The position numbers and the translations under genes are program-made. Below the pieces are notes generated by a model that ran no database searches, had not been told where the DNA came from, and saw only the letters and a program-made list of their open reading frames with translations. A DNA stretch of 64,000 nt from Devosia sp. (lineage in GTDB: Bacteria > Pseudomonadota > Alphaproteobacteria > Rhizobiales > Devosiaceae), in contig NZ_JAQGJM010000022.1 of assembly GCF_028290625.1 (NCBI RefSeq), positions 79,591 to 143,590 on the forward strand. Direction: 5' to 3'. Below, piece by piece: positions 27,966 to 36,052 of the stretch (its first letter is position 1; every line of letters begins with the position of its first letter).

Positions 27966-29156
27966 TCATGCCGTGAACTCCGGGACACTTTTGGTTTTCC
28001 CGCTCAGGCGGGCCCCAAGAGCCAGGCTGGTGGGGAATTGGCTGATGAAGCGATGCATCAGGCTCGCACCATGGCTCGAAGTTGCGAGGCGCGAAAGGCC
28101 TGCCGCCAGCCGAATTCTGGTCGCGAACTGGTTGCGCCACGCCCGCGAATAGGCCCTCCCGGCCGCCGCTCGCGCATTGCTGTCCCAGTGGTCGAATTTT
28201 CCAAGCTGCGCCGCCAGGATCCAGCCGGATTGCAACGCCATGGCAATACCCTCCGCGATGATGGGATGGGACTCGCCGGCAACATTGCCGACGCGGAAGA
28301 TATCATCCGCATAGGCCGGGCGAATGCCGGGGCGGATCGGCCCGGCGGCGAGCCAGCCTTCTGCCAGTTCAGCACCACGCAGGGCCTCATCCACGCCGGG
28401 GCAGAATTTCAGGATGTGGATGAACGTGGCTTCCGCCGCGCTGCTGCCGGGGCTCGCCTGGCGGGCCGCGGCCAGCGCATCGCGCCGGATGCAGAAGGAG
28501 AGCGACAGGCGATCACGGTCGGACCAGACCATGCCACCATAGCCGCCCGGAAACGCGATCAGCGGCATCAGGTCGCCTGGCAGCTTCGCCTTGAGGAAAT
28601 GTGCCTTGAACCCCAGGAAGTCACGCGGCCGGTTAATCCTGGCGAAATTGCTCGACAGCTTTCCCGGCTCCCAGGAGCCATGCGCGGCGATCACCACGGG
28701 AGCATGCAATTGCCGCACGGCGCCCGCCGTTTCGATTGCCACGGTGGCCGCCGCGTGGCCGCGCACGATGTCGACCGCCCGGCAGGGCTGAAACACCGTC
28801 ACGCCCGCGTCACTCGCCGCGTCCAGCAACAGGCCGTCCAATACGTCCCGCCCCAGCGCACGCCCAAAGGCTGTGCCCCGCCCCTGCGGCATAGGCGCTT
28901 CCACCGGCTCACCCGCGGCAAACAGCGCGACGCGCCTGACTTCGGGCCCCGCCTGCCTGCGAAATTCCGCGCCGACACCCAGCCGGTCGAGCAGATCGAC
29001 ATTGGTGGCAGAGGTGAACTCACCACACACCTTGCGGCGCGGAAACTCGCTGCGCTCCACGATCGCCACCGAGCGTCCCTGCTGCGCCAAACCGATGGCT
29101 GCCGCCGTGCCCGCGGGACCGGCGCCGATGATCACAGCATCGAAATGTGTGTCCAT
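27966..29156 (-). CDS. FAD-dependent monooxygenase/reductase (geranylgeranyl-reductase type) of the type III PKS operon
   Basis: A 396-residue flavoprotein. FAD motif AVIIGAGPAGTAAAIGLAQQ, the KVCGEF motif of the geranylgeranyl-reductase/halogenase branch (RRKVCGEFTSATN), and the second FAD contact RVGNVAGESHPIIAEGIAMA. The start ATG overlaps the methyltransferase stop by one base (TGATG), proving tight coupling. As third gene after a type III polyketide synthase and a methyltransferase it parallels the flavoprotein hydroxylase SrsC of Streptomyces phenolic-lipid operons. An oxidation or ring hydroxylation of the PKS product is the likely role. Confidence 0.88.
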   Translation of the reverse strand: MDTHFDAVIIGAGPAGTAAAIGLAQQGRSVAIVERSEFPRRKVCGEFTSATNVDLLDRLGVGAEFRRQAGPEVRRVALFAAGEPVEAPMPQGRGTAFGRALGRDVLDGLLLDAASDAGVTVFQPCRAVDIVRGHAAATVAIETAGAVRQLHAPVVIAAHGSWEPGKLSSNFARINRPRDFLGFKAHFLKAKLPGDLMPLIAFPGGYGGMVWSDRDRLSLSFCIRRDALAAARQASPGSSAAEATFIHILKFCPGVDEALRGAELAEGWLAAGPIRPGIRPAYADDIFRVGNVAGESHPIIAEGIAMALQSGWILAAQLGKFDHWDSNARAAAGRAYSRAWRNQFATRIRLAAGLSRLATSSHGASLMHRFISQFPTSLALGARLSGKTKSVPEFTA

Positions 29157-29863
29157 CAGCCTGTGCCGCGGGCCACGAAGGCATGGGTGAATGGCCCGAC
29201 CCGGCATTCCTGAAACGTCGTTGCCGCTCCCCCTGGCCAAAGCCGGGACAGCTCGTCGCTGGCAAAACCGGCCCGCACGCTGGCCGCTGCATCATGCAGC
29301 GTCACCGCATTGGCGCCGATGGCGCGCAACCAGCCGGTACACCACAGGGCCAAGCCGCTCCGGCGCGGCTCGGTGGCCAAAAAGCATGACGTCAGCCTCG
29401 GCATGACGGACAGTAACTTCTCCAGCTCCAGGTCCTCGAAATGGTGCAGGAACAGATTGGCCGACACGGCATCGAAGACCTCGATTTCCGGCCTGTCGAT
29501 CCAGTCGAACACATCGGCGACCACCGATTGCACCCGCCAGCCGAGAGCTGCGAATGCGGCTCGCACCTTGGGTGTCAGCAAATCGGCCTGGTCCAGCATT
29601 ATCAGTTCGACATCGGGCCATTGTGGCGCCAGGCGACGGGCCACCGAGAGCATAAAGCGACCATCCCCCGCGCCAATCTCCAACAGGCGCAACGGCTTGC
29701 GCTCAAGATTGGCGCGCAGCAGGCGCGCCATGATGACGCTCTGGAACATTACCGCATTGACGCGTACCAGATCGCGCCGCGACGCCATGGCGCGCGGGTC
29801 GCTGACGGCCATTGTGTCGAGCAGCTCCGGCTTGATCAGCCGGTAAGACAGCGAGGTGCGCAC
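29156..29863 (-). CDS. SAM-dependent methyltransferase of the type III PKS operon
   Basis: A 235-residue class I methyltransferase. Motif I LRLLEIGAGDGRFMLSVA, a conserved acidic end of the second strand (VELIMLDQADLL) and motif IV FDAVSANLFLHHFED. The start is a GTG at 29863 that overlaps the PKS stop by one base (TAGTG). It would methylate the polyketide product, or a quinone or phenol derived from it. Gene order PKS - methyltransferase - flavoprotein is the srsABC-like arrangement. Confidence 0.88.
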   Translation of the reverse strand: MRTSLSYRLIKPELLDTMAVSDPRAMASRRDLVRVNAVMFQSVIMARLLRANLERKPLRLLEIGAGDGRFMLSVARRLAPQWPDVELIMLDQADLLTPKVRAAFAALGWRVQSVVADVFDWIDRPEIEVFDAVSANLFLHHFEDLELEKLLSVMPRLTSCFLATEPRRSGLALWCTGWLRAIGANAVTLHDAAASVRAGFASDELSRLWPGGAATTFQECRVGPFTHAFVARGTG

Positions 29864-30948
29864 TAGTGAGGCGTCCCAACCGCCTGGAACATCATGGTCT
29901 CAGCGGTCAGGCCGGGTCCGAATGCCATGGCGCAGCCAACGTCTCCCACAGTGGGATCGGCCAGCATGCGCTCCAGCACGAACATCACCGTTGCCGAGGA
30001 CATGTTGCCGTTCTCGCGCAGCACGGCCCGCGATGGCATCAGCGCTTCGGGCGACAGGCCAAGCGCCCGCTCGACCGCGTCGAGGACCGATTTGCCGCCC
30101 GGATGCACCGCCCACAGATCGACATCGGCCACACTCTTATTGCCCAGGATCGTCCCGATGCCCGCGCTCAGCGTGTCATGAATGGCCGTCGGCACCTGAC
30201 CCGACAGCACCATGTCGAAGCCATCGTCCCGTACGCTCCAGGTCATCAGTTCGCGGCTATCGGCTGCCACGATGGCGCGAAAGCTGTCCAGGCAGAATCC
30301 CACCGGCTCGGCGCTGACGATCGATGCCGCACAGCCATCGCCCCACAGACAGAACGACAGCAGCTTTTCAAGATCCGTGGTTTCCTTGAGATGCAGCGTG
30401 CACAGCTCGATATTGACGATCAGCACCCGCGCCTCGGGCTCGGAGCGGATTATGTGGCGCGCCTGCTTGAGCGCGTTGATGGCCGCATAGCACCCCATGA
30501 AGCCGATGATGGTCCGTTCGATCGAACTCGACAGGCCACATAGCGCAATGACTTCGAGATCAATGCCGGGGGCTGAAAACCCGGTGCAGGTCGTGACGAT
30601 CAGGTGCGTGATGGCGCTACGATCCTCGCCATCGAGAACCTTTTCGACCGCCTGGCGCGCCAGTTCGGGAGCGGCTCCGGCAAACATGTCCATGCGCTTG
30701 GCCGTGCCGGGAAAGCCGCCGCGGGCGAAAACCCCGGCAAGATCGGTGCTGGCACCCTCCGGGTCGCTCGCCGGCTCGAAGCATGAGAACCGGTGCTCGA
30801 TGCCGCCCTTGTCGGCCATGCGGTTGAAAATCGCCCGGCGACGCGGATCGCCGCTCAGCTGCGAGCTGGCAAAACCGATGAAGAACTGGTGGACATCGTT
30901 GGACGGCACCGCGGTCGCAATACGATTGAGATAGGCTTGAGCGGGCAT
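29863..30948 (-). CDS. Type III polyketide synthase (chalcone/stilbene synthase family)
   Basis: A 361-residue ketosynthase homodimer subunit. The catalytic triad is complete: Cys153 in FMGCYAAINA, His282 in VHPGGKSVLD and Asn315 in RENGNMSSAT. The closing GFGPGLTxE loop is present as FGPGLTAE. The ATG at 30948 follows a GAGGA site and the usual YLNRIATAVP opening; longer in-frame starts would read into non-coding Arg-rich sequence. It leads a coupled operon with methyltransferase and flavoprotein. Bacterial homologues make alkylresorcinols or alkylpyrones from fatty acyl and malonyl-CoA; that product class is the best guess. Confidence 0.95.
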   Translation of the reverse strand: MPAQAYLNRIATAVPSNDVHQFFIGFASSQLSGDPRRRAIFNRMADKGGIEHRFSCFEPASDPEGASTDLAGVFARGGFPGTAKRMDMFAGAAPELARQAVEKVLDGEDRSAITHLIVTTCTGFSAPGIDLEVIALCGLSSSIERTIIGFMGCYAAINALKQARHIIRSEPEARVLIVNIELCTLHLKETTDLEKLLSFCLWGDGCAASIVSAEPVGFCLDSFRAIVAADSRELMTWSVRDDGFDMVLSGQVPTAIHDTLSAGIGTILGNKSVADVDLWAVHPGGKSVLDAVERALGLSPEALMPSRAVLRENGNMSSATVMFVLERMLADPTVGDVGCAMAFGPGLTAETMMFQAVGTPH

Positions 30949-31312
30949 GAGCAGTCCTCGATAAGGCCAAAATCGGCCGGTGGTCGCCATGACGCTGCGA
31001 TGTGGCCGCGCTGCGGTGGCATCGCGGGATAGGGAGGACGGCTCAGCGGGCGGGCAAGGCATGCGCCGCAGCGTCGTCTCCCTATGATCTGGTGAAACAC
31101 CTTCGCCAGTATATGCACCGCGATCAACACGATGATACTGGTTTGCCGAGCTTGTGAATGTGGCCGAACACCGGAGACATGATCCGGCCCAATACACCTA
31201 AGGGGCGGCATCAAATGGTCCCAAGCCAACGAGCGCTGTTGGCGCCGCCCGATGTCATCTGGAAGTTATCCAGCTCCTCTAATCACAGGCCGCACCCCGA
31301 AGGAAAATTGAC
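30949..31312. other. Intergenic region between divergent PKS and chrA genes
   Basis: 364 bases without a convincing gene. It must hold the promoters of the PKS operon (minus) and the chromate transporter (plus). GGCC-N6-GGCC (30965-30980 region) lies near the PKS start. Part of the stretch is AT-richer (31130-31160) than its surroundings. No clear operator is seen. Confidence 0.5.
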
Positions 31313-32536
31313 ATGACCGCGGACGCCGAAGCCTCCACACAGGGATCACTTCGCGAGATATTCTGCGTGTTTCTTCGACTGGGCCTCACCTCTTTTGGAG
31401 GACCGATCGCACATCTGGGTTATTTCCGCGACGAGCTGGTGGTGCGTCGCCGGTGGATCGACGAGGCCGGATATGCCGACCTCATTGCCTTGAGCCAGTT
31501 CTTGCCGGGACCAGCGTCGAGCAAGGTCGGGTTCACATTGGGGCTGCTGCGGGGCAATGGCCTTCTGGGCGGATTGGCCGCCTGGCTTGGCTTCACCATG
31601 CCGTCGGCCCTGATCCTGTTTGCCTTCGCGCTTGGCGCCGCGGCCTTTACGGGTCCCCTCAGCGAGGGACTGATCCACGGCCTCAAACTGGTTGCCGTCG
31701 CCGTCGTCGCGCAGGCCATCTGGGGCATGGCCAAGAACCTGACGCCCGATCGCGAACGGATCGGCATCGCCCTTGGGGCAGTCATCATCACCGTTCTGGC
31801 CAGCGGATCATTCGGTCAGGTCGCCGCAATAGTGCTGGGCGCATTGGCCGGCCTGTTGCTGTGCCGCTCGGCCGTGGTGCCGGTTACCAAGCATCTGAAT
31901 TATCCCGTCACCCGCCGGGCCGGCGCGATTGCGCTTGTCCTGTTCGCCGCGCTGCTCATTGTCACGCCGGTTTTGGCGCACCTCACGGGCATCCGGGCGA
32001 TCGCGGTATTCGATGCCTTTTATCGCTCCGGCGCCCTGGTCTTCGGCGGCGGCCATGTGCTTCTGCCTTTGTTGCAAGCCGAAGTGGTCGCACCGGGTTG
32101 GGTGACCAACGAAAGTTTCCTTGCCGGTTACGGCATGACGCAGGCCATGCCCGGGCCGCTCTTCACCTTTGCCGCCTATCTGGGCGCGCTAATGGGGCCG
32201 GGCTTGAACACAATTCTCGGCGCCTCGATTGCCCTGGTCGCCGTGTTCCTGCCCGGCGGCTTGCTGGCCTATGGCATTCTGCCCTTCTGGGACATGGTCC
32301 GGGCTCGCCCGCTCGCGCAAGCCGCCATGCGCGGCGCCAATGCGGGTGTCGTGGGCATCCTGGGCGCGGCCTTCTACAATCCAGTCTGGACGAGTGCGGT
32401 CCTGCTGCCCCTGGACTTCGCCCTCGCGCTGATCGGCTTCGTCCTGCTGACAACCTGGCGACTGCCGCCCTGGATGGTCGTGGTGTTTTTAGCCGCGGCC
32501 GGCGTGGTATCCAGCCTGATCCAGTCCGGCGTCTAG
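31313..32536 (+). CDS. chrA: Chromate transporter, fused two-domain ChrA
   Basis: A 407-residue inner-membrane protein of two homologous CHR domains. Domain 1 has LRLGLTSFGGPIAHLGYF and LSQFLPGPASSKVGFTLG; domain 2 has FGGGHVLLPLLQAEVV and GMTQAMPGPLFTFAAYLG, the FGGxx and QxxPGP motifs repeated. About ten or more hydrophobic segments. ChrA proteins export chromate using the proton gradient. AAGGA lies 7 bases before the ATG. It stands next to the ars genes, so the area reads as an oxyanion/metalloid resistance island, though no chromate reductase is present. Confidence 0.93.
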   Translation: MTADAEASTQGSLREIFCVFLRLGLTSFGGPIAHLGYFRDELVVRRRWIDEAGYADLIALSQFLPGPASSKVGFTLGLLRGNGLLGGLAAWLGFTMPSALILFAFALGAAAFTGPLSEGLIHGLKLVAVAVVAQAIWGMAKNLTPDRERIGIALGAVIITVLASGSFGQVAAIVLGALAGLLLCRSAVVPVTKHLNYPVTRRAGAIALVLFAALLIVTPVLAHLTGIRAIAVFDAFYRSGALVFGGGHVLLPLLQAEVVAPGWVTNESFLAGYGMTQAMPGPLFTFAAYLGALMGPGLNTILGASIALVAVFLPGGLLAYGILPFWDMVRARPLAQAAMRGANAGVVGILGAAFYNPVWTSAVLLPLDFALALIGFVLLTTWRLPPWMVVVFLAAAGVVSSLIQSGV

Positions 32537-32550
32537 GCGGGTTCGGCGTT

Positions 32551-32952
32551 TCAGGCGACGATCACCTCGCCATCCTCCTTGGTGAAGGGGCCGATATCGG
32601 GATTGGGCAGGATCTCCAACACAACCTCGGACGGACGGCACAGCCGCACGCCCTTTGGCGTCACCACAATAGGCCGATTAAGGAGGATCGGATGCCCCTC
32701 GATCGCGTCGAGCAGCGCCTCGTCATCGAGAGCCGGATCGTCGAGACCAAGCGACGCAAACGGCGTGTCCTTCTGCCGGAGCGCCTGCCTTACGGTCAGC
32801 CCGGCCGCCGCAACCAGCTCCCTGATCTTGTCACGCGAGGGCGGGGTTTCGAGGTAGAGAATGACCTCGGGCTCCTCGCCGGATTGGCGGATCATCGCCA
32901 GCGTATTGCGCGACGTCCCGCAGTCGGGATTGTGGTAGATCGTGATCGTCAT
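32551..32952 (-). CDS. arsC: Arsenate reductase, glutaredoxin-coupled (ArsC)
   Basis: A 133-residue cytosolic enzyme that reduces arsenate to arsenite with glutathione and glutaredoxin. Catalytic Cys11 sits in IYHNPDCGTSRN. The downstream basic residues of the plasmid R773 type are at LNRPIVVTPKGVRLCRP (the arginine in NRP binds arsenate). The start overlaps the aquaporin gene stop by 4 bases. Third gene of an arsR-aqp-arsC operon. Confidence 0.93.
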   Translation of the reverse strand: MTITIYHNPDCGTSRNTLAMIRQSGEEPEVILYLETPPSRDKIRELVAAAGLTVRQALRQKDTPFASLGLDDPALDDEALLDAIEGHPILLNRPIVVTPKGVRLCRPSEVVLEILPNPDIGPFTKEDGEVIVA

Positions 32953-33638
32953 GGTGCAGCTTTCGGTTCGAGAGTTTCCGGTATCGGCGCGCGCAGCAGC
33001 CAGCTCATGAGAGCCAGCGCCGCCAATGCTCCGGCGAGTTGGGCGGCAATGAAGCCGGGCAGATCCAATGGGCGAATTCCCGAGAATGTGTCGGTCAAAG
33101 ACCGCGCGATCGCCACGGCCGGATTGGCGAACGAGGTCGACGCCGTGAACCAGTAGGCGGCGGTAATGTAGAGCCCGACCAGCCAGGGCACGGCGGTCCG
33201 CCGAAAGTGCAAGCCAGCCAGAATGACGGCCACGAGGCCAAAGGCGGCGACGCCTTCGGACAACCACTGTGCCCCGCCGGTCCGGACCCTGGTCGAGGCC
33301 TGCAATAGCGGCAGCGCAAACATCGCATGGGCGAGGACAGTGCCCACAATGCCGCCAAGCACCTGCGCGGCCAAATAGCCGAGGGCATCTCGCGGTCGCA
33401 ACTCCCGTCGGAGCGCCATGACCATGGAGACGGCGGGATTGAAATGCGCACCGGAAATCGGCCCCAATATGGTGATCAGCACCACCAGGATGGCGCCTGT
33501 CGCCAGCGTATTGGCCAGCAGCATCACGGCGACATCCGTCGTCAGCGATTGGGCCATGATGCCCGAGCCGACAACGGTCGCGACCAGGAGCCCCGTCCCC
33601 AGGGCTTCGGCGGTCAGACGCCTGGCCAGATCAGCCAT
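32949..33638 (-). CDS. aqpS: Aquaporin family channel in ars operon (AqpS-like)
   Basis: A 229-residue aquaglyceroporin with six membrane segments and both NPA boxes (GAHFNPAVSM and SFANPAVAIA). In Sinorhizobium meliloti the same order arsR-aqpS-arsC is known, where the channel lets arsenite made by ArsC flow out. The start at 33638 has GAGG just upstream and overlaps the arsR end by 8 bases; an in-frame Met further upstream would overlap more. arsH, the fourth gene in S. meliloti, is absent. Confidence 0.9.
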   Translation of the reverse strand: MADLARRLTAEALGTGLLVATVVGSGIMAQSLTTDVAVMLLANTLATGAILVVLITILGPISGAHFNPAVSMVMALRRELRPRDALGYLAAQVLGGIVGTVLAHAMFALPLLQASTRVRTGGAQWLSEGVAAFGLVAVILAGLHFRRTAVPWLVGLYITAAYWFTASTSFANPAVAIARSLTDTFSGIRPLDLPGFIAAQLAGALAALALMSWLLRAPIPETLEPKAAP

Positions 33639-33996
33639 CGATGGCCTCGACAACCGCAACGGGCGAACAGCAGTCGGTGGCCGCAGCCGGCGCGCAAACC
33701 TCGGGATGCCCCTGGCAGCAGTCCCGCATCAAAAACGCGACCAGACCAGACAGGCTCTCGTGATTTGCGCTGTAGATAATCGAGCGGGCGGCGCGGCGTG
33801 ACTGCACCAGTCCGGCGCGCTCCAGGTGGGACAGGTGAAATGACGCACTCGAAGAGGACGCCCCCACCGCCTCGCCCACCGCACCAGCCGCCATGCCATC
33901 GGGGCCGGCAATGACCAGGGCACGGACCATCTGCAGGCGCGTTTCCTGGGACAATGCACCAAACGCATCTAGCGCTTGCTTTTCTTCCATCTGCAT
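33631..33996 (-). CDS. arsR: ArsR family arsenic-responsive repressor
   Basis: A 121-residue winged-helix repressor. Its core has SQETRLQMVRALVIAGPDGM, then the recognition helix SSSSASFHLSHLERAGLV. The usual ELCVCDLL arsenic site in the DNA-binding helix is missing. Instead cysteines cluster at the C-terminus (Cys93, 94, 101, 109, 110), as in the alternative As(III) sites of some proteobacterial ArsR proteins. Starts at 33996 or two codons later; a perfect palindrome overlaps the first. First gene of the operon and divergent from an MFS pump gene. Confidence 0.92.
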   Translation of the reverse strand: MQMEEKQALDAFGALSQETRLQMVRALVIAGPDGMAAGAVGEAVGASSSSASFHLSHLERAGLVQSRRAARSIIYSANHESLSGLVAFLMRDCCQGHPEVCAPAAATDCCSPVAVVEAIDG

Positions 33997-34022
33997 TTCA
34001 ATATCTCAACGATCATTGAAAT
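33995..34022. promoter_or_regulatory. Predicted ArsR operator
   Basis: Perfect inverted repeat ATTTCAAT - 12 bases - ATTGAAAT, AT-rich within GC-rich DNA, at the beginning of arsR and upstream of the divergent MFS gene. ArsR sites are typically such TTCAA/TTGAA palindromes; it could control both directions. Confidence 0.75.
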
Positions 34023-34128
34023 AAAGGTATCGCAACGTGACCACCAACGCCAGCGCATTGTCACCCAGGGAGTTCGACGCCTCGCTGGCAAGCGTGCTGG
34101 GCGCCCGCGACAAAACCACGTGCTGCGC

Positions 34129-35391
34129 ATGACGCGAGACGGCCGCGAGCTGGGACCCACGGCCATCGTCTGGCTGCTGGGCGTCTCGCAAATCCTGGGC
34201 TATGGCACGCTTTATTACAGCTTTTCCATCCTGGCCGAGGACGTCGCCGGAACCTTCGGCTGGCCCGTCTCCTGGCTTTACGGCAGCTTTTCCCTCGCCC
34301 TGCTGGCCGGAGGCCTCGTGGCGCCAGTGGTCGGGCGGCGCATCGATCGCCACGGCGGCGGGGCCGTCATGGCGGCCGGTTCGGTGCTGGCGGCCGCGAC
34401 GCTGCTGGCGGCTTCCCTGGCCCCCAATCCTTGGGTCTTCTCCGCCGCCGTGATCGCCATGCAGGCTTCCGGGTCCCTTGTGCTCTATGATGCGGCTTTC
34501 GCCGTTCTGGTGCAGACGACCGGCGCCGGCGCGCGACTGCGCATCACCCACCTGACCCTGATCGCCGGCTTTGCGTCGACCATCTTCTGGCCCCTGACGA
34601 GCTGGCTGCACGGCGTCCTTGATTGGCGGGCGATCATGATCGGCTTCGCGGCCGTCAATCTCGCCATCTGCCTGCCGATCCATCTGCTCATCGCCGGCCA
34701 GCATCGCCGCTCGCGCGCGGCTGCGCTGACGATGGAGGCGCCACCCGCGGTCATCCATGACAGCGTCATGCCGCCCCTTGTGCAGCGTCGCGTCCTCTGG
34801 CTGGTGACGGGTGGATTTGCGCTGGCGGGCTTCACGCTGTCCGCAGTGCTCAACCAGATGGTTCCCATGCTGGCGGCCCTCGGCCTCGGCACGTCGGCCC
34901 TGGTCGTGTCGACCCTGTTCGGGCCGGCCCAGGTGCTGGTGCGCCTGGTCAACATGCTGATCGGGCTGAAGCGACATCCGATGCCCGCGACGCTGATCGC
35001 CATCGGCATCATGCCGATCGCGATTCTCATTCTCCTGCTGACGGCGCCGCTCGCGGCAGGCGCCGTGGTGTTCGCCATTCTTCTCGGCTTCAGCTCCGGG
35101 CTCAAAAGCATCGTGCAGGGCACCCTGCCCCTGGCCTTGTTCGGCAGCGCCTCCTACGGCGCTCGCCTCGGCTGGATGGCATTCGCCCGCCAGGTTCTGG
35201 CTGCCGCCGCGCCCTTCGTGCTGGCATGGCTCACCGGCACGATCGGGCTGACCTATGCGCTCGCCATCATCACCGGCGTTGCCGCCCTCGGGTTTCTCGC
35301 CTTTGTGGAGGTGGCTCGCCTGCGCCAGACGCACCGGCCAGGCGGCCGAACCGTGGTCGCCGAAGAGCAGCGTTCGACGATCTCTCCCTAG
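34129..35391 (+). CDS. MFS transporter divergent from arsR (possible arsenite/organoarsenical pump)
   Basis: A 420-residue inner-membrane protein with about 12 hydrophobic segments (IVWLLGVSQILGYGTLYYSF at the start; GRRIDRHGG loop between helices 2 and 3). Position next to arsR and a shared palindrome suggest an arsenic efflux role like ArsK of Agrobacterium, a MFS pump. ArsJ is less likely because its GAPDH partner is absent. The start is uncertain: ATG at 34129, a GTG three codons upstream, or an even longer form; none has a good ribosome-binding site. Convergent overlap of 4 bases with the acetyltransferase gene. Confidence 0.82.
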   Translation: MTRDGRELGPTAIVWLLGVSQILGYGTLYYSFSILAEDVAGTFGWPVSWLYGSFSLALLAGGLVAPVVGRRIDRHGGGAVMAAGSVLAAATLLAASLAPNPWVFSAAVIAMQASGSLVLYDAAFAVLVQTTGAGARLRITHLTLIAGFASTIFWPLTSWLHGVLDWRAIMIGFAAVNLAICLPIHLLIAGQHRRSRAAALTMEAPPAVIHDSVMPPLVQRRVLWLVTGGFALAGFTLSAVLNQMVPMLAALGLGTSALVVSTLFGPAQVLVRLVNMLIGLKRHPMPATLIAIGIMPIAILILLLTAPLAAGAVVFAILLGFSSGLKSIVQGTLPLALFGSASYGARLGWMAFARQVLAAAAPFVLAWLTGTIGLTYALAIITGVAALGFLAFVEVARLRQTHRPGGRTVVAEEQRSTISP

Positions 35392-35918
35392 AGGTGCTTC
35401 AATATGCGTGCCGGTACCCCCGCCACCAACGTGCCGGCGGGGACGCTGCGGCTGACCACGGCGCCTGCCGCAATGACTGCGTTGTCGCCAATCGTAACGC
35501 CTGCAAGGATAGTCGCTGCCGCGCCGATCCAGACATTGTTGCCGATGACGATGGGCTTGGCGACGATGCCGTTGCGGCGCTCGGATGGGGCCAAAGGGTG
35601 CCCGGCGGATATGAGATTGACCTTGGGCCCGATCATCACGTCGTCACCGATGGTGATGCCGCCCATGTCCATGAAGTGGCAGCCCTGGTTGATGAAGACA
35701 TTACTGCCAATCGTGGTGTTGAGACCGCAATCGGTTGAGAAGGGCGGAATGATCATGAATCGGTCACCCACCGGCCTGCCGATGAGCTCGCAGAACGCGG
35801 CCCGCAGGCCATCGAGATCATCGAAGCCAATGTCGCTGAGCCGCGCCGAGAGGCGGACGGCACGCTGAACGTTTTCGAAGCGGACACGGCCTTCGGCCGA
35901 GCGGGCGGGAGCAGTCAT
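35388..35918 (-). CDS. Sugar O-acetyltransferase-like protein (hexapeptide repeat)
   Basis: A 176-residue left-handed beta-helix acyltransferase of the maltose/galactoside acetyltransferase group. Features: IGSNVFINQGCHFMDMGGITIGDDVMIGP, the catalytic His in LISAGHPL, and the NNVWIGAAATILAGVTIGDNAVI repeats with the terminal GVPARILKHL. It would move acetyl from acetyl-CoA to a sugar hydroxyl. Single gene, convergent with the MFS gene. Confidence 0.9.
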   Translation of the reverse strand: MTAPARSAEGRVRFENVQRAVRLSARLSDIGFDDLDGLRAAFCELIGRPVGDRFMIIPPFSTDCGLNTTIGSNVFINQGCHFMDMGGITIGDDVMIGPKVNLISAGHPLAPSERRNGIVAKPIVIGNNVWIGAAATILAGVTIGDNAVIAAGAVVSRSVPAGTLVAGVPARILKHL

Positions 35919-36052
35919 GGTGTCACCCCGGATGAGTCGACAACAATGATATCCCCGTCGAGGTCATGACGGTGTCCCACAGCCACCCTCTCCACAGGCC
36001 CAGGAGCCGAATAACAAACGCACCGGACGTCAATCCAGGCGCACCACCAAAA

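Noticed and set aside
34129..35391. ArsJ organoarsenical pump
   Set aside because: ArsJ works with an adjacent GAPDH gene, which is absent here; a general or ArsK-like MFS assignment is safer.
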